From Adelphocoris suturalis (Eukaryota; Arthropoda; Insecta; Hemiptera; Miridae), in the NCBI GenBank assembly GCA_030762985.1, contig CM061047.1, positions 60,329,798 to 60,393,797 of the forward strand: a stretch of 64,000 nucleotides of DNA, in the 5' to 3' direction. Shown here piece by piece: positions 46,005-57,248 of the stretch (position 1 is its first letter; every line of letters begins with the position of its first letter). The notes beneath the pieces were generated by a model that saw only the letters and a list, made by a program, of their open reading frames with translations, was not told the DNA's origin and did no database searches. The position numbers and the translations under genes were made by a program.

Positions 46005-46555
46005 CTGAACAATTTGTTTCTTAACAACAACAAAATAACCATGAAATGGATTCGTGGTCATGAGAATCACAATGATTAATGTTAATGCGGGCGGTTTGGC
46101 GCAAGCAGACTCAGGACAACAGTTTCTGGGCCCATCTCCTGACATCTGCATTTCCAAAAATGCCTGTAAAACTAAAATTAAACCATGGTTCACACGGAAC
46201 CTCTTTATTTATTATTATAGATAGCAACACCTAACCTATGTGCCCTTGCAGACTCAAGGAGGATTCCGCAGAGCTCTTTCTTTGCAGATGCGACTGATAG
46301 TGGAGATCCAGAACGGAGGCATTTGGGCATCATAATTATATTATTGAACGTGCTTCCCTCAGAGATATTGAGTGGAAAAGAATAAAAAAGTTTGCTGATT
46401 TAAGCAAAAGATTTGCTCGTGACGACTAAAATAAAGGGTAACCGGCGGAATCCTCTTTTAAATTAAAGGGGCCTCTCCTTGAGGGAAAGTATAAGCCGAT
46501 CATGGTGCCTGAAACTCTTTTCCAATGGAAAACCCGAGCAGTGAGTGAGTATGAG
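46005..46555 (+). pseudogene. LINE 3' end with RNase H remnant, plus-strand copy
   Basis: It carries the same sequence as 49443-50130 but on the opposite strand. Residues include KWIRGHENHN, the RNase H P/R-G-H block, then GPSPDICISKNACKTKIKPW and a CPC-type tail, followed by the shared 3' UTR ending gagcagtgagtgag. It lacks about 150 bp present in the other copy, between cacacggaacctc and the atagatagcaac block. Confidence 0.65.
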
Positions 46556-47257
46556 CGCGTCATGCCTTTTTGGAATTTAGTTTGCAATAAATTTCGCTTA
46601 CAAGAGTGCACTTTCGGCTTATCTCTCTCAATAGGTAGGTACCTAAATATTAGTTATAAAAAAAGGTGCCCATAATTTATTTCGAGGTAGGTGTGTTACA
46701 AGGTATTCAACTGTAACAATTTTGAGGAGCACTAGGTAGGTACACAATTGCACAACCATGTGCTATTACGTAACTTTTTTCTAAAAGGAACCTCAATTCT
46801 TTTATTGCAGATTTAGATTCCACACAAAATTGCATGAATGACCCTATGTAATTGAACTATTGCTAGAGTGTCACACACACAAAACAACTGATCCACCTTC
46901 TCCGAACCTCCACTAGGGCGAGCTGGCGTCGTTTCATCACTCATTCCCACGCCAAAAGTGCAATACTTTGCTTCTACACTCACAGTCAACTCTGTCTCGG
47001 TATCTTTTTAATTTGATGAATTTGAATGTATTTTATAGTATTTTTTCATGCTGAATCGAATAAAACAAACACAGGTTGCTACAATCAACGGTTTTTGAGA
47101 TATAGCACTTTTTTCCTATATGCATATAGAGAAAAGGGTATCAGTTAAATTCAAAATTGTTGATATTTTCAACACAGGTGCCATGCTTTATGTTTTTATT
47201 GGTCTAGGTATCAATATGACAAAAATCTTTTATGGTCGATAACGAAGTTTTTTTTTA
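46556..47257. other. Intergenic, no gene seen
   Basis: It holds a segment at 46868-46957 (aactgatccaccttctccg, later cactcattcccac) that resembles 48220-48303 inside the downstream MITE. Confidence 0.45.
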
Positions 47258-47640
47258 GCGAAGTTTTGAAGAAAAATACGCTATTGCTCTGGCTCCAAAA
47301 AAATTAGGAACAAAGAGGTTTGGGTCAAATTGTTTTCACAGAAATCCATTTCAGACTATTCTTCATCACATCCTGAAGTTTAACATTTTTCATATATATC
47401 CTTCCATATAATATCTGTCCTTGTGAAAATTTTTAAAAGTTTCATAAGAATAAATGAGTTTGAAAGCCAGAACTGCCGCTTTTTTGCTTTCGGTGCGCGA
47501 AAAGTGTTCAATTTTGCGTTTTTCTATGTTAAAAATAGCTTAAAAAACGTAAAAATTGATTAAAATGGTTGTGTTGTATGAGATGCTTCAAACATTCGCT
47601 GATCAACTCATGCTGCATGACTGGAACTTGTTGAAATATA
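47258..47640 (+). repeat. Dispersed repeat shared with 25290-26125
   Basis: Ordered words match 25290-25520. The segment ends with catgctgcatgactggaact, as does the other copy. Confidence 0.55.
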
Positions 47641-47912
47641 GTAATACAAATTTTGGAGCCAGAATCCTGGGTTTAGCGTGATCTTAATTTTGCCTTTGGG
47701 CAAAAATCTTCTCATTTAGAAAGTTTACAATATTGGATGCTTTTTCCAGTTAGGGAGGTAGATGTATACATCACTGTAGGTACATACGTACAGTCGTACA
47801 TCATAGATCATAGGTACAACAAATTATTTGTTTCGCCCAGCTGCCGCTTGGGAACGCATCGATACATGTGCGCACGGTCCATAATTAGGCTATGCTTAGG
47901 ATCTAGTTCCAC

Positions 47913-48562
47913 CTTTGAGTATTAATAAGATGGAGGGCCATTGCTCTGAATAAAACGCTGTTCCCCCGTCAAGGCATACGTGCCACTACTGTCGCATTGG
48001 CTTTGCAATTGACCCGTTCCCGCCACGCTTTTTTCAAATTCAAATGACAAAGCAGTTCATTGTAATTTGAGTTTTGTTTGATATTACTTATTATTGTTAC
48101 ATTTTAGTATTAATTATATATGTAGACATAACTGTCTAGATGTTTGTATGTTCATACTTTGGTTCCCATGCCCAAATCTTGGTGTCTCCTATTTCTTTTC
48201 TTTTTTTTTTTTTTTTTTGGACACACAGAACAGCTGATCTACCTTCATTAAACATCCACTAGAGTGTACTGGTGTCATTTCAACACTCATTCCCACAGTG
48301 TAAGAAATCTGTAATATTAATGGTGTTAAATAGCGGTGTACATGTATGGTGCACAATTAGGATATAAATCTTAAATAAGAAATATGTCCTAGGTATACAA
48401 TCCCCATTCATTCACCAAACTCAACATCGCATCTTACATCAGCTGATCAGTGTTCGGCCATTTTGCCCCTAGTCAATTCAAAAGCCAAACGACAGTAGTG
48501 GCACGTATGGTTTGACTGCCTGAAACATCACTAATAGCCCTCCATCTTATTAATACTCAAAG
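47913..48562. mobile_element. 650-bp MITE with 8-bp target duplication, hAT-like
   Basis: Terminal inverted repeats begin ctttgagtattaataagatg, followed by gagggc, and match again further in at tacgtgccactactgtcg. agttccac flanks both ends directly (47905-47912 and 48563-48570). An exact 8-bp duplication is typical of hAT elements, with P and Merlin as alternatives. No transposase ORF is present, so it depends on a partner. The interior holds a T18-type run and a segment resembling 46868-46957. Confidence 0.8.
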
Positions 48563-48570
48563 AGTTCCAC

Positions 48571-49442
48571 GTTCACAACATACCATAAAGACAAAATAAT
48601 AAAATATCACCAACAACCCCAAGATATTTTATCAATTTTCTAATCCGAAATTCCCACTCCCCCTCATTTATTTTGATTATGATTGTGATCGAATTTGAGA
48701 ACTTCAGTTCTTTTGCTTGAGGCTTGTTGTCAATATCATAAATCCCATTCAACATCGCACAGGCTAGTTTTCTTGTGATTATTTTTCATATCAATAAGTA
48801 GGTAGGTATGCTGTTTTTAAACTAACGAACAAGAAATCAGTTGCTTCCCAAAGCGAGCTCAATTGGTAAGTTGGATTGCACTTACATTTTTGAGGTACCT
48901 TCACCTTCCTAGATCCTATCAAAACTAGTTACTACCGTAAAAATAGGGATTACTTACTGACCGTAAAATAGGGATTGCTGGTGAATGTGGCCCATTAGTT
49001 ATGATCAGCCCCCATCTTCAGAGATCGATTTTTGAATTTTGTAATTGAGGCGGTAGGTGGAAAAGGGGCACATACGCTCATATGAGTTTTAAGATATAAG
49101 CGTTTGAAGTTTTCAATTACTATAAAACATCATTTTCTCCCCTTCTACCATTTTGCCAATTTTTTAACGTGATGCCCTAAGTTATCCTGTAGCCAAAACG
49201 CACAATAAAAAAGCAATGTTGTTTGAGAAAAGGTTAGAAACAAAATAATGAGCTCACTTTGTGCCCCTTTGTCAAAGAACGGGATGAGGTAGTATTTTTT
49301 TCTAAAATAGCGTAATATTTAAATGTTAAATTTACGTTCAATATTGGAAAGAAAACAGAAAACGAAAATGAAGGTATTTTAGAGTCCTTATGCGTCAGGG
49401 TCACTGCTCTCGTCTCCAGAATAAAAATGTGATCCACAACTT
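48571..49442. other. Intergenic, no gene seen
   Basis: AT-rich. Short ORFs (49234-49449 and others) are featureless. Confidence 0.45.
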
Positions 49443-51230
49443 CACTCACTCACTGCTCAGGGTTTCCATTGGAAAAGAGTGTCAGGCACCATGAACGGCT
49501 TATACTTTCCCTCATGGAGAGGCCCCTTTAATTTAAAAGAGAACTCCGCCGGTTACCCTGAATTTTAGTCGTCACGAGCAAATCTTTTGCTTAAATCAGC
49601 AAACTTTTTTATTCTTTTCCACTCAATATCTCTGAGGGAAGCGCGTTAAATTATATGATGTCCAAATGCCTCCGCTCTGGATCTCCAGTACCGGTCGCAT
49701 CAGCAAAGAAAGTGCTCTGCGGAATCCTTCTCGAGTCCGCAAGGGCACATAGGTGAGGTGTTGCTATCTATAATATTTAGCATCCTGCGGAAATCATAAT
49801 GTCCGGTAAGGATGCCAATCATAGTTCTGATTGAATTTCTACTTTTACTTAGAAGCCAATATGCTTGTTTGGGATCGGTAGACGTAACAAGCATTTTGGT
49901 TTGTCTATATTTAGCTGTTTCTTTGCTCCAGAGAATGTTGAGGTTCCGTGTGAACCATGGTTTAATTTTAGTTTTACAGGCATTTTTGGAAATGCAGATG
50001 GCAGGAGAAGGGCCCAGAAACAGTTGTCCTGAGCCTGCTCGTGCCAAACCGTCCGGATTAACATTGCCTTTGTGATTCTCATGGCCGGGAATCCATTTTA
50101 TGGTTATTTTGTTGCTGTTGAGAAATAAATTGTTCAGGTATTTCTTTGTTTGCCAGACCAATTTAGGGGTCGTGAGGGAGTTCAGGAGTTCTTAATGCTG
50201 GCCTGACTATCGGTGAAAATGTGAATGTTTTGTTATAAGTGTTGTGGTTTTGTAAGGTGGCCAGGCACTTGTTGATAGCATAGATTTCTGATTGAAACAC
50301 AGTTGCATATTTTTCAAGGCTGTAAGAGTCTGCCACTTGAAGGCTGGGTATGAACACACTAGTACCATAGGAAGGTTCTGGTCCCCTATCTGTCTTAGAA
50401 CCATCAGTGTAGCAGTTGATGGTGTATATAGTCTCATCAAGGGTTTGTTAATTGTTCCACTCATTTCTATCCTCTGTTTCAAAGGTAGTTATCAAGTTCC
50501 AGAAAAATCTCCTCTTCGTTTCATCAGAGGGCATAAGGGTTTCTGGTGCATTGACATTAGTAGCTTGTTTGATGTAGGTGTGTCCTACTAGTGTGTAGTG
50601 AGAGAGATGACTAGTGTCATGCACCCATTCTCGCAAAATATTCAACTTGACCACGGCTTGCATGAAATAAACCATTGCCAGATTATCCAGTGGTGCTAGT
50701 CCAAGGATAATTTGAATGCTTCTAATTAGGTTGGTGCTGAAAGCTCCACTAATTAGCGTGCAGGCTGATCTTTCAATTTGCCCCAGGTATTTGATTTTTT
50801 TAATACCCCGCCACCACACTACCACTCCCGATAGGAGTCTAGGCAGAATGATGGCCTGTTAGGTATGGACTATTCTGGGGGAAAGTCCCCACTTGTTTCC
50901 AATCGCCCTACTCACACAGAAAAGGATATTGGTAATTTTTTTTGACCTTCCATTCAATATGTGGCTTCCAGTTGAGCTTGGAATCCAGAATAATACCGAG
51001 ATACTTCACCTTATTAGTGGGTGAGAGGTTCGTGTTTGGGTATGACAGTCCTATTTGTGGAGGACATTATTTTCTCGAGAAAGTAATTATTTCAATTTTG
51101 TTGGGAGTAATGAATAGTCCCTTATTTCTACACCATTGTTCATGGAGTCTCAGTATGTTGTTGGCATTGTGATCTCTGACAGGTTTGAACCCCTGATTAG
51201 AACTTCCCCGTGGAACCGCCCTCCAACTGT
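49443..51230 (-). pseudogene. LINE 3' part: RT thumb to RNase H and 3' UTR
   Basis: A minus-strand relic of a LINE with an RNase H domain (I/R1/Jockey-like). Reading down: NKVKYLGIILDSKLNWKPHI (about 50970), the RT thumb block; LSGVVVWWRGIKKIKYLGQI (about 50820); then IQIILGLAPLDNLA. Next is the RNase H start, where YTDGSK-like sense is frameshifted near 50400, then the VFQSEIYAI block (about 50290), KWIPGHENHKGN (about 50100) and the tail block CPCGLEKDSAEHFLC (about 49710). Several frameshifts and stops interrupt it. The 5' half (endonuclease, RT catalytic core) is missing. A second, shorter copy lies at 46005-46555 in the opposite orientation. Confidence 0.8.
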
Positions 51231-51773
51231 CTCAATTCACCAAGACAAGTTCTGTGCACTCGCTAGAAATGAACTTATATTTTTCGGGATTTTCGTAATT
51301 GGGTTTACTATTTTTTATTAATTTACTTTCCTGGCATTTCGCTCGTAATTTCGACTCCAAATATTTGATACGCAAATCAATGTACTTATCAGAAAAAAAA
51401 TCAATCCTATGAACATGCAAGGAAAACGGCTGTATTGACAATAACATTTTGTCCTGGCTGTTCAATATTGAGACAAAATGAAATGTCATTCTTCACAAAT
51501 TTCGGCTGTTACTTGATGTGTACATAGTTGTAACAATAAAGATCATAAAAAAATAAAAATAAAAGATAATAAAATAAAACCAGTGTTATGTGACCTATAA
51601 TACGTATTATGGTTTTGCTGCTTTGTAAAATCCGTAGGAACAGTTGGTAATTGCCAGCTCTCCTAGTTCCCGAGGAACATGGCAGAAACTTGAGTTTCTT
51701 ATTGTAATGCAGGTAGATTCTTCTCATCTTTGCAACTTGTACTTTGTTTTCTGTTACAGCCACCTAGTACCTC

Positions 51774-52244
51774 ATGGCTGCCAAGAAAGTATCTCTTCTT
51801 CTTGGGAAGTGTCTCCCTTCCGTCAAACCATCAGCTGCAAAGATATGCATCACCAAAATGGAATTAGATACCAACCTGTTGATGTACTTCAGGAAGAACA
51901 CCTATGTGTTCGCCCATGACCCTGACAAAAAATGTAAATCTGGAGATGTCGTTCTCATTGAGGAGCTACAGCAGAAACAATTGAAAGATGTGACTCACCG
52001 AGTTCTTGAGATTGTTTATCCAATGGGGGATGTTGTAGACCCCTTAACCAACAAGAAGGTAGTCATGTCAGAATTTAGAGACGATATTGTTGAAAAGAAC
52101 AAGCTTTATGGTGAAAATGAAAATGCTTTCGACTATGAGCAAGCACCACCTCGTGGTCGTTTTGAAGGAAAAAGAGACTTCACTGACAAAGACACTTACA
52201 AGAAATATCAAGAAACTGGCAAACCTCAACCATATGGAATATAA
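51774..52244 (+). CDS. mRpS17: Mitochondrial ribosomal protein uS17m
   Basis: A single-exon coding region of 156 residues for the mitochondrial small-subunit protein S17, which acts in mitoribosome assembly and contacts 12S rRNA through an OB fold. Residues 8-90 carry the S17 pattern: GKCLPSVKPSAAKI, MELDTNLLMYFRKN, YVFAHDPDKKCKSGDVVLIE (about 42-61), then HRVLEIVYPMGDVVDP. The basic, Ser/Lys-containing N-terminus suits mitochondrial import. The C-terminal extension (about 95-156) is charged, as in other metazoan forms. The ATG lies in cctcATGGC. A strong acceptor-like tttgttttctgttacag at 51744-51760 suggests that the 5' UTR is spliced, with an upstream non-coding exon not identified. attaaa near 52353 may serve as poly(A) signal. 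The frame is intact. Confidence 0.9.
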   Translation: MAAKKVSLLLGKCLPSVKPSAAKICITKMELDTNLLMYFRKNTYVFAHDPDKKCKSGDVVLIEELQQKQLKDVTHRVLEIVYPMGDVVDPLTNKKVVMSEFRDDIVEKNKLYGENENAFDYEQAPPRGRFEGKRDFTDKDTYKKYQETGKPQPYGI

Positions 52245-53689
52245 CTTATTTTTTTATAAGTACACGATTGCCTTATCAATAGTGTGAAAGTAGACGTTGG
52301 TTTTGTATAATATTATTCATCTGCTCGGTTCATAGAACTAGTTATGTTGTGCCATTAAATTGGATTTTTTTTAAACTGCATTGTTATCTAAAAAATTAAA
52401 TTGTGAAATATCTACCATCAATCTTTGTTTTGGCATTTGATCCCACATTATAGACTATAGTTATATATAGGTACATATATACCCAGATTATAGACCGGAG
52501 AAAAACTGAACTGACGCTGGGTACACAAAATGTTCTGTTGTGCACGCCCCTACCTAGATGAATTTGAAATAACGACAACTGGCTACAAATAGCTTTATTT
52601 TGCTCTCCCTTATTTTTTTCTCGTTTGCCTTTGTTATCAATCGAGCGAATAAGTTCATCTGTGTTGTCCGTCTTACTTTCGTGCTATTCATGTGAAAAGA
52701 CTAGGGGGGGAACGTAGTTGCAATTCAGCTTTGTAAGGGGTGCACAGCAGAACATGTTGTGTAACCAGTGTTAGGTGGAAAACTGGGGTATCTGCAGTTT
52801 CATAATTTCGGGGAAAACGAATTTGAATGCGGAACTCCACAAAATCCTCAGTTAACATTTTAAAAAATGTGACGATTACACTTGTAATCTCCAAATACCT
52901 CTTACTTGACTCCTCCTAGAATTAGAATTTAAAAAACAAAAAAATCTTTTTTCTGCCACAAATTTGGCATTCCATAAAAACACTGTGAGACTGTGACTAC
53001 TTTTGGTTTATTATGAATAAGAACTTTATTGGTCATAGTAAAAATAGGCTTCATTGACTGTCTGAGAATGTAAAGTCAAAAAGATAAAAAAATGTAGGTT
53101 GTAAATCAGGTGTGCAAACTAACAACGCATACACTGTGATAGTGTTGTGTGCCAAACGATGAAAAAAAATTGATGCCCAATGTGAGGCCTCAAGAATTCT
53201 CCAAAGAGAGGGTGCTCCAGAAGGGAAGGATTAGTGTGGCAATTTGGGGGAAGGGAATCCCAGGAAAAATTCCCCAGAGAAATGATTTGGCAAGGAATCA
53301 CCGACTCAACAGGAAGCCATGCCCAAGGAAATCATGTCTTTCAGGTACCTACTCAGGGTTACTGGGATATTATTTTACTTTTAATACTGAAACTTTGTAT
53401 TTAGCCAATAGGCAACGTTTTAATCCCACCTCAAAATATGTTGGTTTACGTTAAAAGATGCGTAAATGAGAATCCAAAGGAAAAACAAAATAAATAAATT
53501 AATTAATTAAAAATGTTCGTCCACCATTCTGTTATTTTTACGATGTGTACATATTCAACGGCTATTAAACAGGCAAAATAACACTCAATAACAAGGTTGT
53601 TCAAATAACCATGGGGTAGGTAGAGCTCTCTCAGGTTTGAAGTGCACAAGGAGCCGGACGGGGCTGCATCACTTAGTAAAAATCATATT
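52245..53689. other. Intergenic, no gene seen
   Basis: It includes the mRpS17 3' UTR. An ORF at 53149-53454 shows no domain. Confidence 0.45.
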
Positions 53690-53830
53690 AGTAGGACATG
53701 TAGATCAGAATGATGTGTATAGTTTAGTGATCTGGATGCTCGCAAGCTCGCATCTCAAAAATACATAACATCAAGTTGTCAATCCCTTAGTAAAAATGCA
53801 GATTAGTGGACATGTAGGTCAGAATGACGT
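53690..53830 (-). repeat. gatgcgagc repeat, inverted copy
   Basis: It contains agtaggacatgtagatcaga and tgctcgcaagctcgcatctc, then acataacatcaagttgtcaa and tcccttagtaaaaatNcaga: the reverse complement of 20530-20790. Confidence 0.65.
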
Positions 53831-54714
53831 TTTAGAAGTATATTTCGGGTGTTGTACTAGCGAAAAATAAGATGACCAATCATAACGTCTCGGGCCCACG
53901 ACCTTCAATGAACTACGCCACAACTATCGTATCAGGAAACAATCACAGTACTTCACTACTCAGTAGGAAATGCTTTTGAGGGAGGTCTCCAGAGCGCTCT
54001 GAAACGACTTCTAGCTCTGCGTCTGAATGCATCGATGTTTTAAGAGGCCGATCGAGACTATTCAGTGGAGAATCCCTACACTTGAGTTCCGCGGAGACGC
54101 AAATGGGCTGCAGCAGGATGATGCCAGACTGGAACATTCGCAGCCCCCTCCTCTCCTACTCCCCCTCATCATGGCGAATTTCGATTCGATTCGATTTGTG
54201 GTGAACCACGTATTATTATGATCTGTGAATTCACTGTGACCCCCTGTCAGCAAGTGCTTGGGTGATTTTACTGTTGGAATTAAAAAAAAAAAAAAAAAAA
54301 AAAAACCAACGCAGCAACAGGTTTTTTCATTTCAAAGAATTAAAAATAGGTACCTACTTATACTTAATTGTCCGTCTTTGTTGGCTTTGAGCAAGGTTTC
54401 TTATCAAAAGGATACTCTCACTTCCGCATGTAATGCGTTCCTCTGTTTCCTTCCTGTATCTGAAGCAGTGGTTACATTGGTGGTGTCAGATTAGCAGTAC
54501 GGGTAGGATTGCCAACCCTCCAAATTTCACAGGAAGCGTCAACAGATCATGTTCTGTTCGCCCTACATCATATCCCAATATGGCTGGAGTGAGAACTTGC
54601 TGAATAGCATCACGGAGGGGATGAAATGTTGGTCACAGTCCTTTACCACCCTCTGAAGAAATGTCCATTGTCTTTGAAGAGACTTGACAAATTATACAAA
54701 GAATTATAGAACAC
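53831..54714. other. Intergenic with 24-nt A run
   Basis: Poly-A lies at 54282-54305. No gene is seen. Confidence 0.45.
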
Positions 54715-55315
54715 TAACGCCGTGTCCTACCTGGACGACCAAAGAGCGCGAGCGACCGACCTTCGCGTGCGAGCGACCTCAAGTCGCTCGCGCGCGCCGC
54801 TACAGTGTCCACAGTGGGCGTCCACAGTATGCGTCTAGAATCCTCGCGAGGTTACCAGTGTAAAATTTGTTTCTATTTTTGCGATATTATGCTGTGCGCA
54901 TTGTTAAAGCGATAACTTTATTATACAACATTATAATAGACTGAGAAGGTGTACAGGCAGAGGAAGCAGACGAATTTAGAAATAACCTTTTTTCCCGGAC
55001 TATCCAACATTAATTTACCGAATTTCCGACCTTCCCGCGATAATAATAGGTACTCAGCTTCTGCAATTCAAATCAGAAAAATATTTAGTTAATATTTTAT
55101 GCAAATTAACTATACCTAGCACTGTAAATAGATTTGTTGACTAAATCAATTAAATAAATTATATTTTCTTCTATTACACCTAACCTAATAACTACCTAAA
55201 TAAATTTCCCTATCTAATTATTCTACTTAATTGATGCCAGCTACACAGGCAATGTTTTTACCCACTTACCAGCTTATTTTAATAATAAAAGTTCATAATA
55301 AGACATAAATAATAC

Positions 55316-55383
55316 CACTTGGCAACTTCAATAGATTCGCGACCTCTTCCCACGACTCTTCTACCAAAAATCTGTTTTTATAC
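55316..55383 (-). pseudogene. MADF-domain exon, 3' part, severed by the LTR insertion
   Basis: It continues the frame from 63342 across the tatac target duplication: YKNRFLVEESWEEVANLLKL, the W-containing second half of a MADF domain. A gtatta donor-like site follows at 55315. The rest of the gene is not found. Confidence 0.6.
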
Positions 55384-57248
55384 TGTGGTGAAAACCACCC
55401 CCTCTTGTAAACAGCCCTTTTCAGGGCTACCAAAAAGAGGTAGACACAACACAAAAATATTTACAAGACGTCGAGTTATAACTCCGTCAAACAAAATATT
55501 TCACCAGAGAGAAAATACGAAATTCTCTCTCAAAAGTGAAATATTACCTAACTAATAACATACAAGGCGACCTCCCTAGACACTTACTGGGCGAGAGAGA
55601 CGCGACAAGTATCTCGAACCAAGTCGCCTTGAATGAGAAAACTCAAACAGAAAATCAAACGTCCTCTAAAACTAACAAGGACAATTCAAACAAGCCTACT
55701 CGCCAATCAGAAACACTGATTACACGAGAGACAATAGGCGAACCAACCAAGAGGCGGCAAGCAACCACCTCTGGTCCAGCAGCCACCCCGGGGACCCCGT
55801 CTGAACAACTGACGCAGAGAAAGCACCCGAGGTCCCCGTCTAAACTCAAGGTCGTCGGCTCCGCGACGGACGCTCGTAAGCCACCCCCGGGGACCCCGTC
55901 GCAGCGACGGACGTGGGGAAACCAACCCGGAGGACCAGCTCAGCTATCATACTCGCAGATACTGAGAAAACAATGTGCGAGCCAATGAGATTACACAGTC
56001 GAATTAATGAAATTAAGCGGACCAATCAGGAGGCGGCAGGAGGCGGCCACCTCCCTATAAATACCCCGCTCGGAGCCTCCGAAATTCATTCTACTCTCCA
56101 CTCTCGACGACGACACCTCGAAGTACGAAGATTTCTACACGCTCTACGCTGACGAACCTTCTGCATCCCGAGTTCATCTCAAGAACGGCTTCCTACTGCT
56201 TTCTACAAGGCCTACCTTCTCTCCACACAGATCTCGCATTGGCATCTACGAGTCCAGTGATTATTCATCCTGCTCATTGCCCAACGTAGTTCATCTGTCA
56301 GGACGCCACCCGGTACATCTATCGATATTCTCTTTAGATCGTACGCCCGCTGGGACGTTCCTAGTCGTGTCACCCGGGTTTCGTAGCACTAAGCTCGTCA
56401 CCGACCGCTGGGGCACACCGGTAAATTACTCAGCTCATCCGCTCTAATTTACCGTCCAAGGAAGTCTTTTTCAAGACTACAAGGTAGGACCCTGACATAC
56501 GAGCAAAGGAAAGAAGCTCTGTCAAGCGAGTCCACCTTCTAAGCCCTCTATTTCTATACATAGAGGCATCGAAACGAGCTAATAACTCGGCTATTTCGAT
56601 GGAACGTCGGCCGTCTTATTTCCTCATGCAAGGGGAGGTAGACGACGGCGCGGCCGGGCCTCCTAGCCCCCGCAGCGCTACCTGCACGCTGCCCGGCCAA
56701 TCCGCCGGTCCCAGCGACGGCTCAAGGCTCGATCCTCACGACGAGATCGCCTTCTCACCTAACGTCTTCACGAAGGAAACGTTAGCTCAAGCCTCAACTA
56801 CTCAAAAGTTCGAGGATACATTTCAGACCCGCTCTGAAGTCGATCATTACGATTCGACCAAGCTTTCCGAATACCCACGATATTCGACACAAGCCTACCC
56901 GGCCGATCCGAGTGTCAAATACACTCCAAATGTACAAAAAACAAAGGATACTTTTCAGTACCTCAACCAAGCTCAACATATTCCTCCTACAGATATAAAT
57001 CTTAGGCCGGAATATTACAAAACGGCTCAGTACCAAACTGATCGAACCCAGCACCCACTATGCGAGCCCAGTGCTCCACGCGGCTGCGACACGAACTATC
57101 TCTCAGTTCATCCCGCCAAGCAAGCTGACCTTGACGGATTCGCTCACATTCCTTACAGGAATAACCCGGGGACTAACCCGCATAATCAGAATATAAATGT
57201 CCCACTTGGTCTACCTACACCAAGTAAAACATATTTAAATCCACTACA
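55384..57248 (+). repeat. 5' LTR, 1865 bp
   Basis: It is very long for Ty3/Gypsy. It contains a TATA box and initiator in the middle. The U3 part carries the frame that in the 3' LTR is the Pol C-terminus, but here a 4-bp insertion at about 55548 breaks it. The last 650 bp encode the N-terminal part of the long gag ORF. Confidence 0.95.
56056..56092 (+). promoter_or_regulatory. LTR promoter: TATA box and initiator
   Basis: TATAAATA at 56056-56063 is followed about 31 bp later by ttcattct (A at 56088), an arthropod initiator-like site. The same arrangement is in the 3' LTR at 62149 and 62181. This places the U3/R border near 56088. Confidence 0.65.

Noticed and set aside
53149..53454. 101-codon plus-strand ORF
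   Set aside because: No recognisable domain, no splice or polyadenylation context; probably chance.
55655..55925. Minus-strand ORFs in the LTR (also at 61748-62018)
   Set aside because: They are antisense shadows of the Pol tail frame with no domain.
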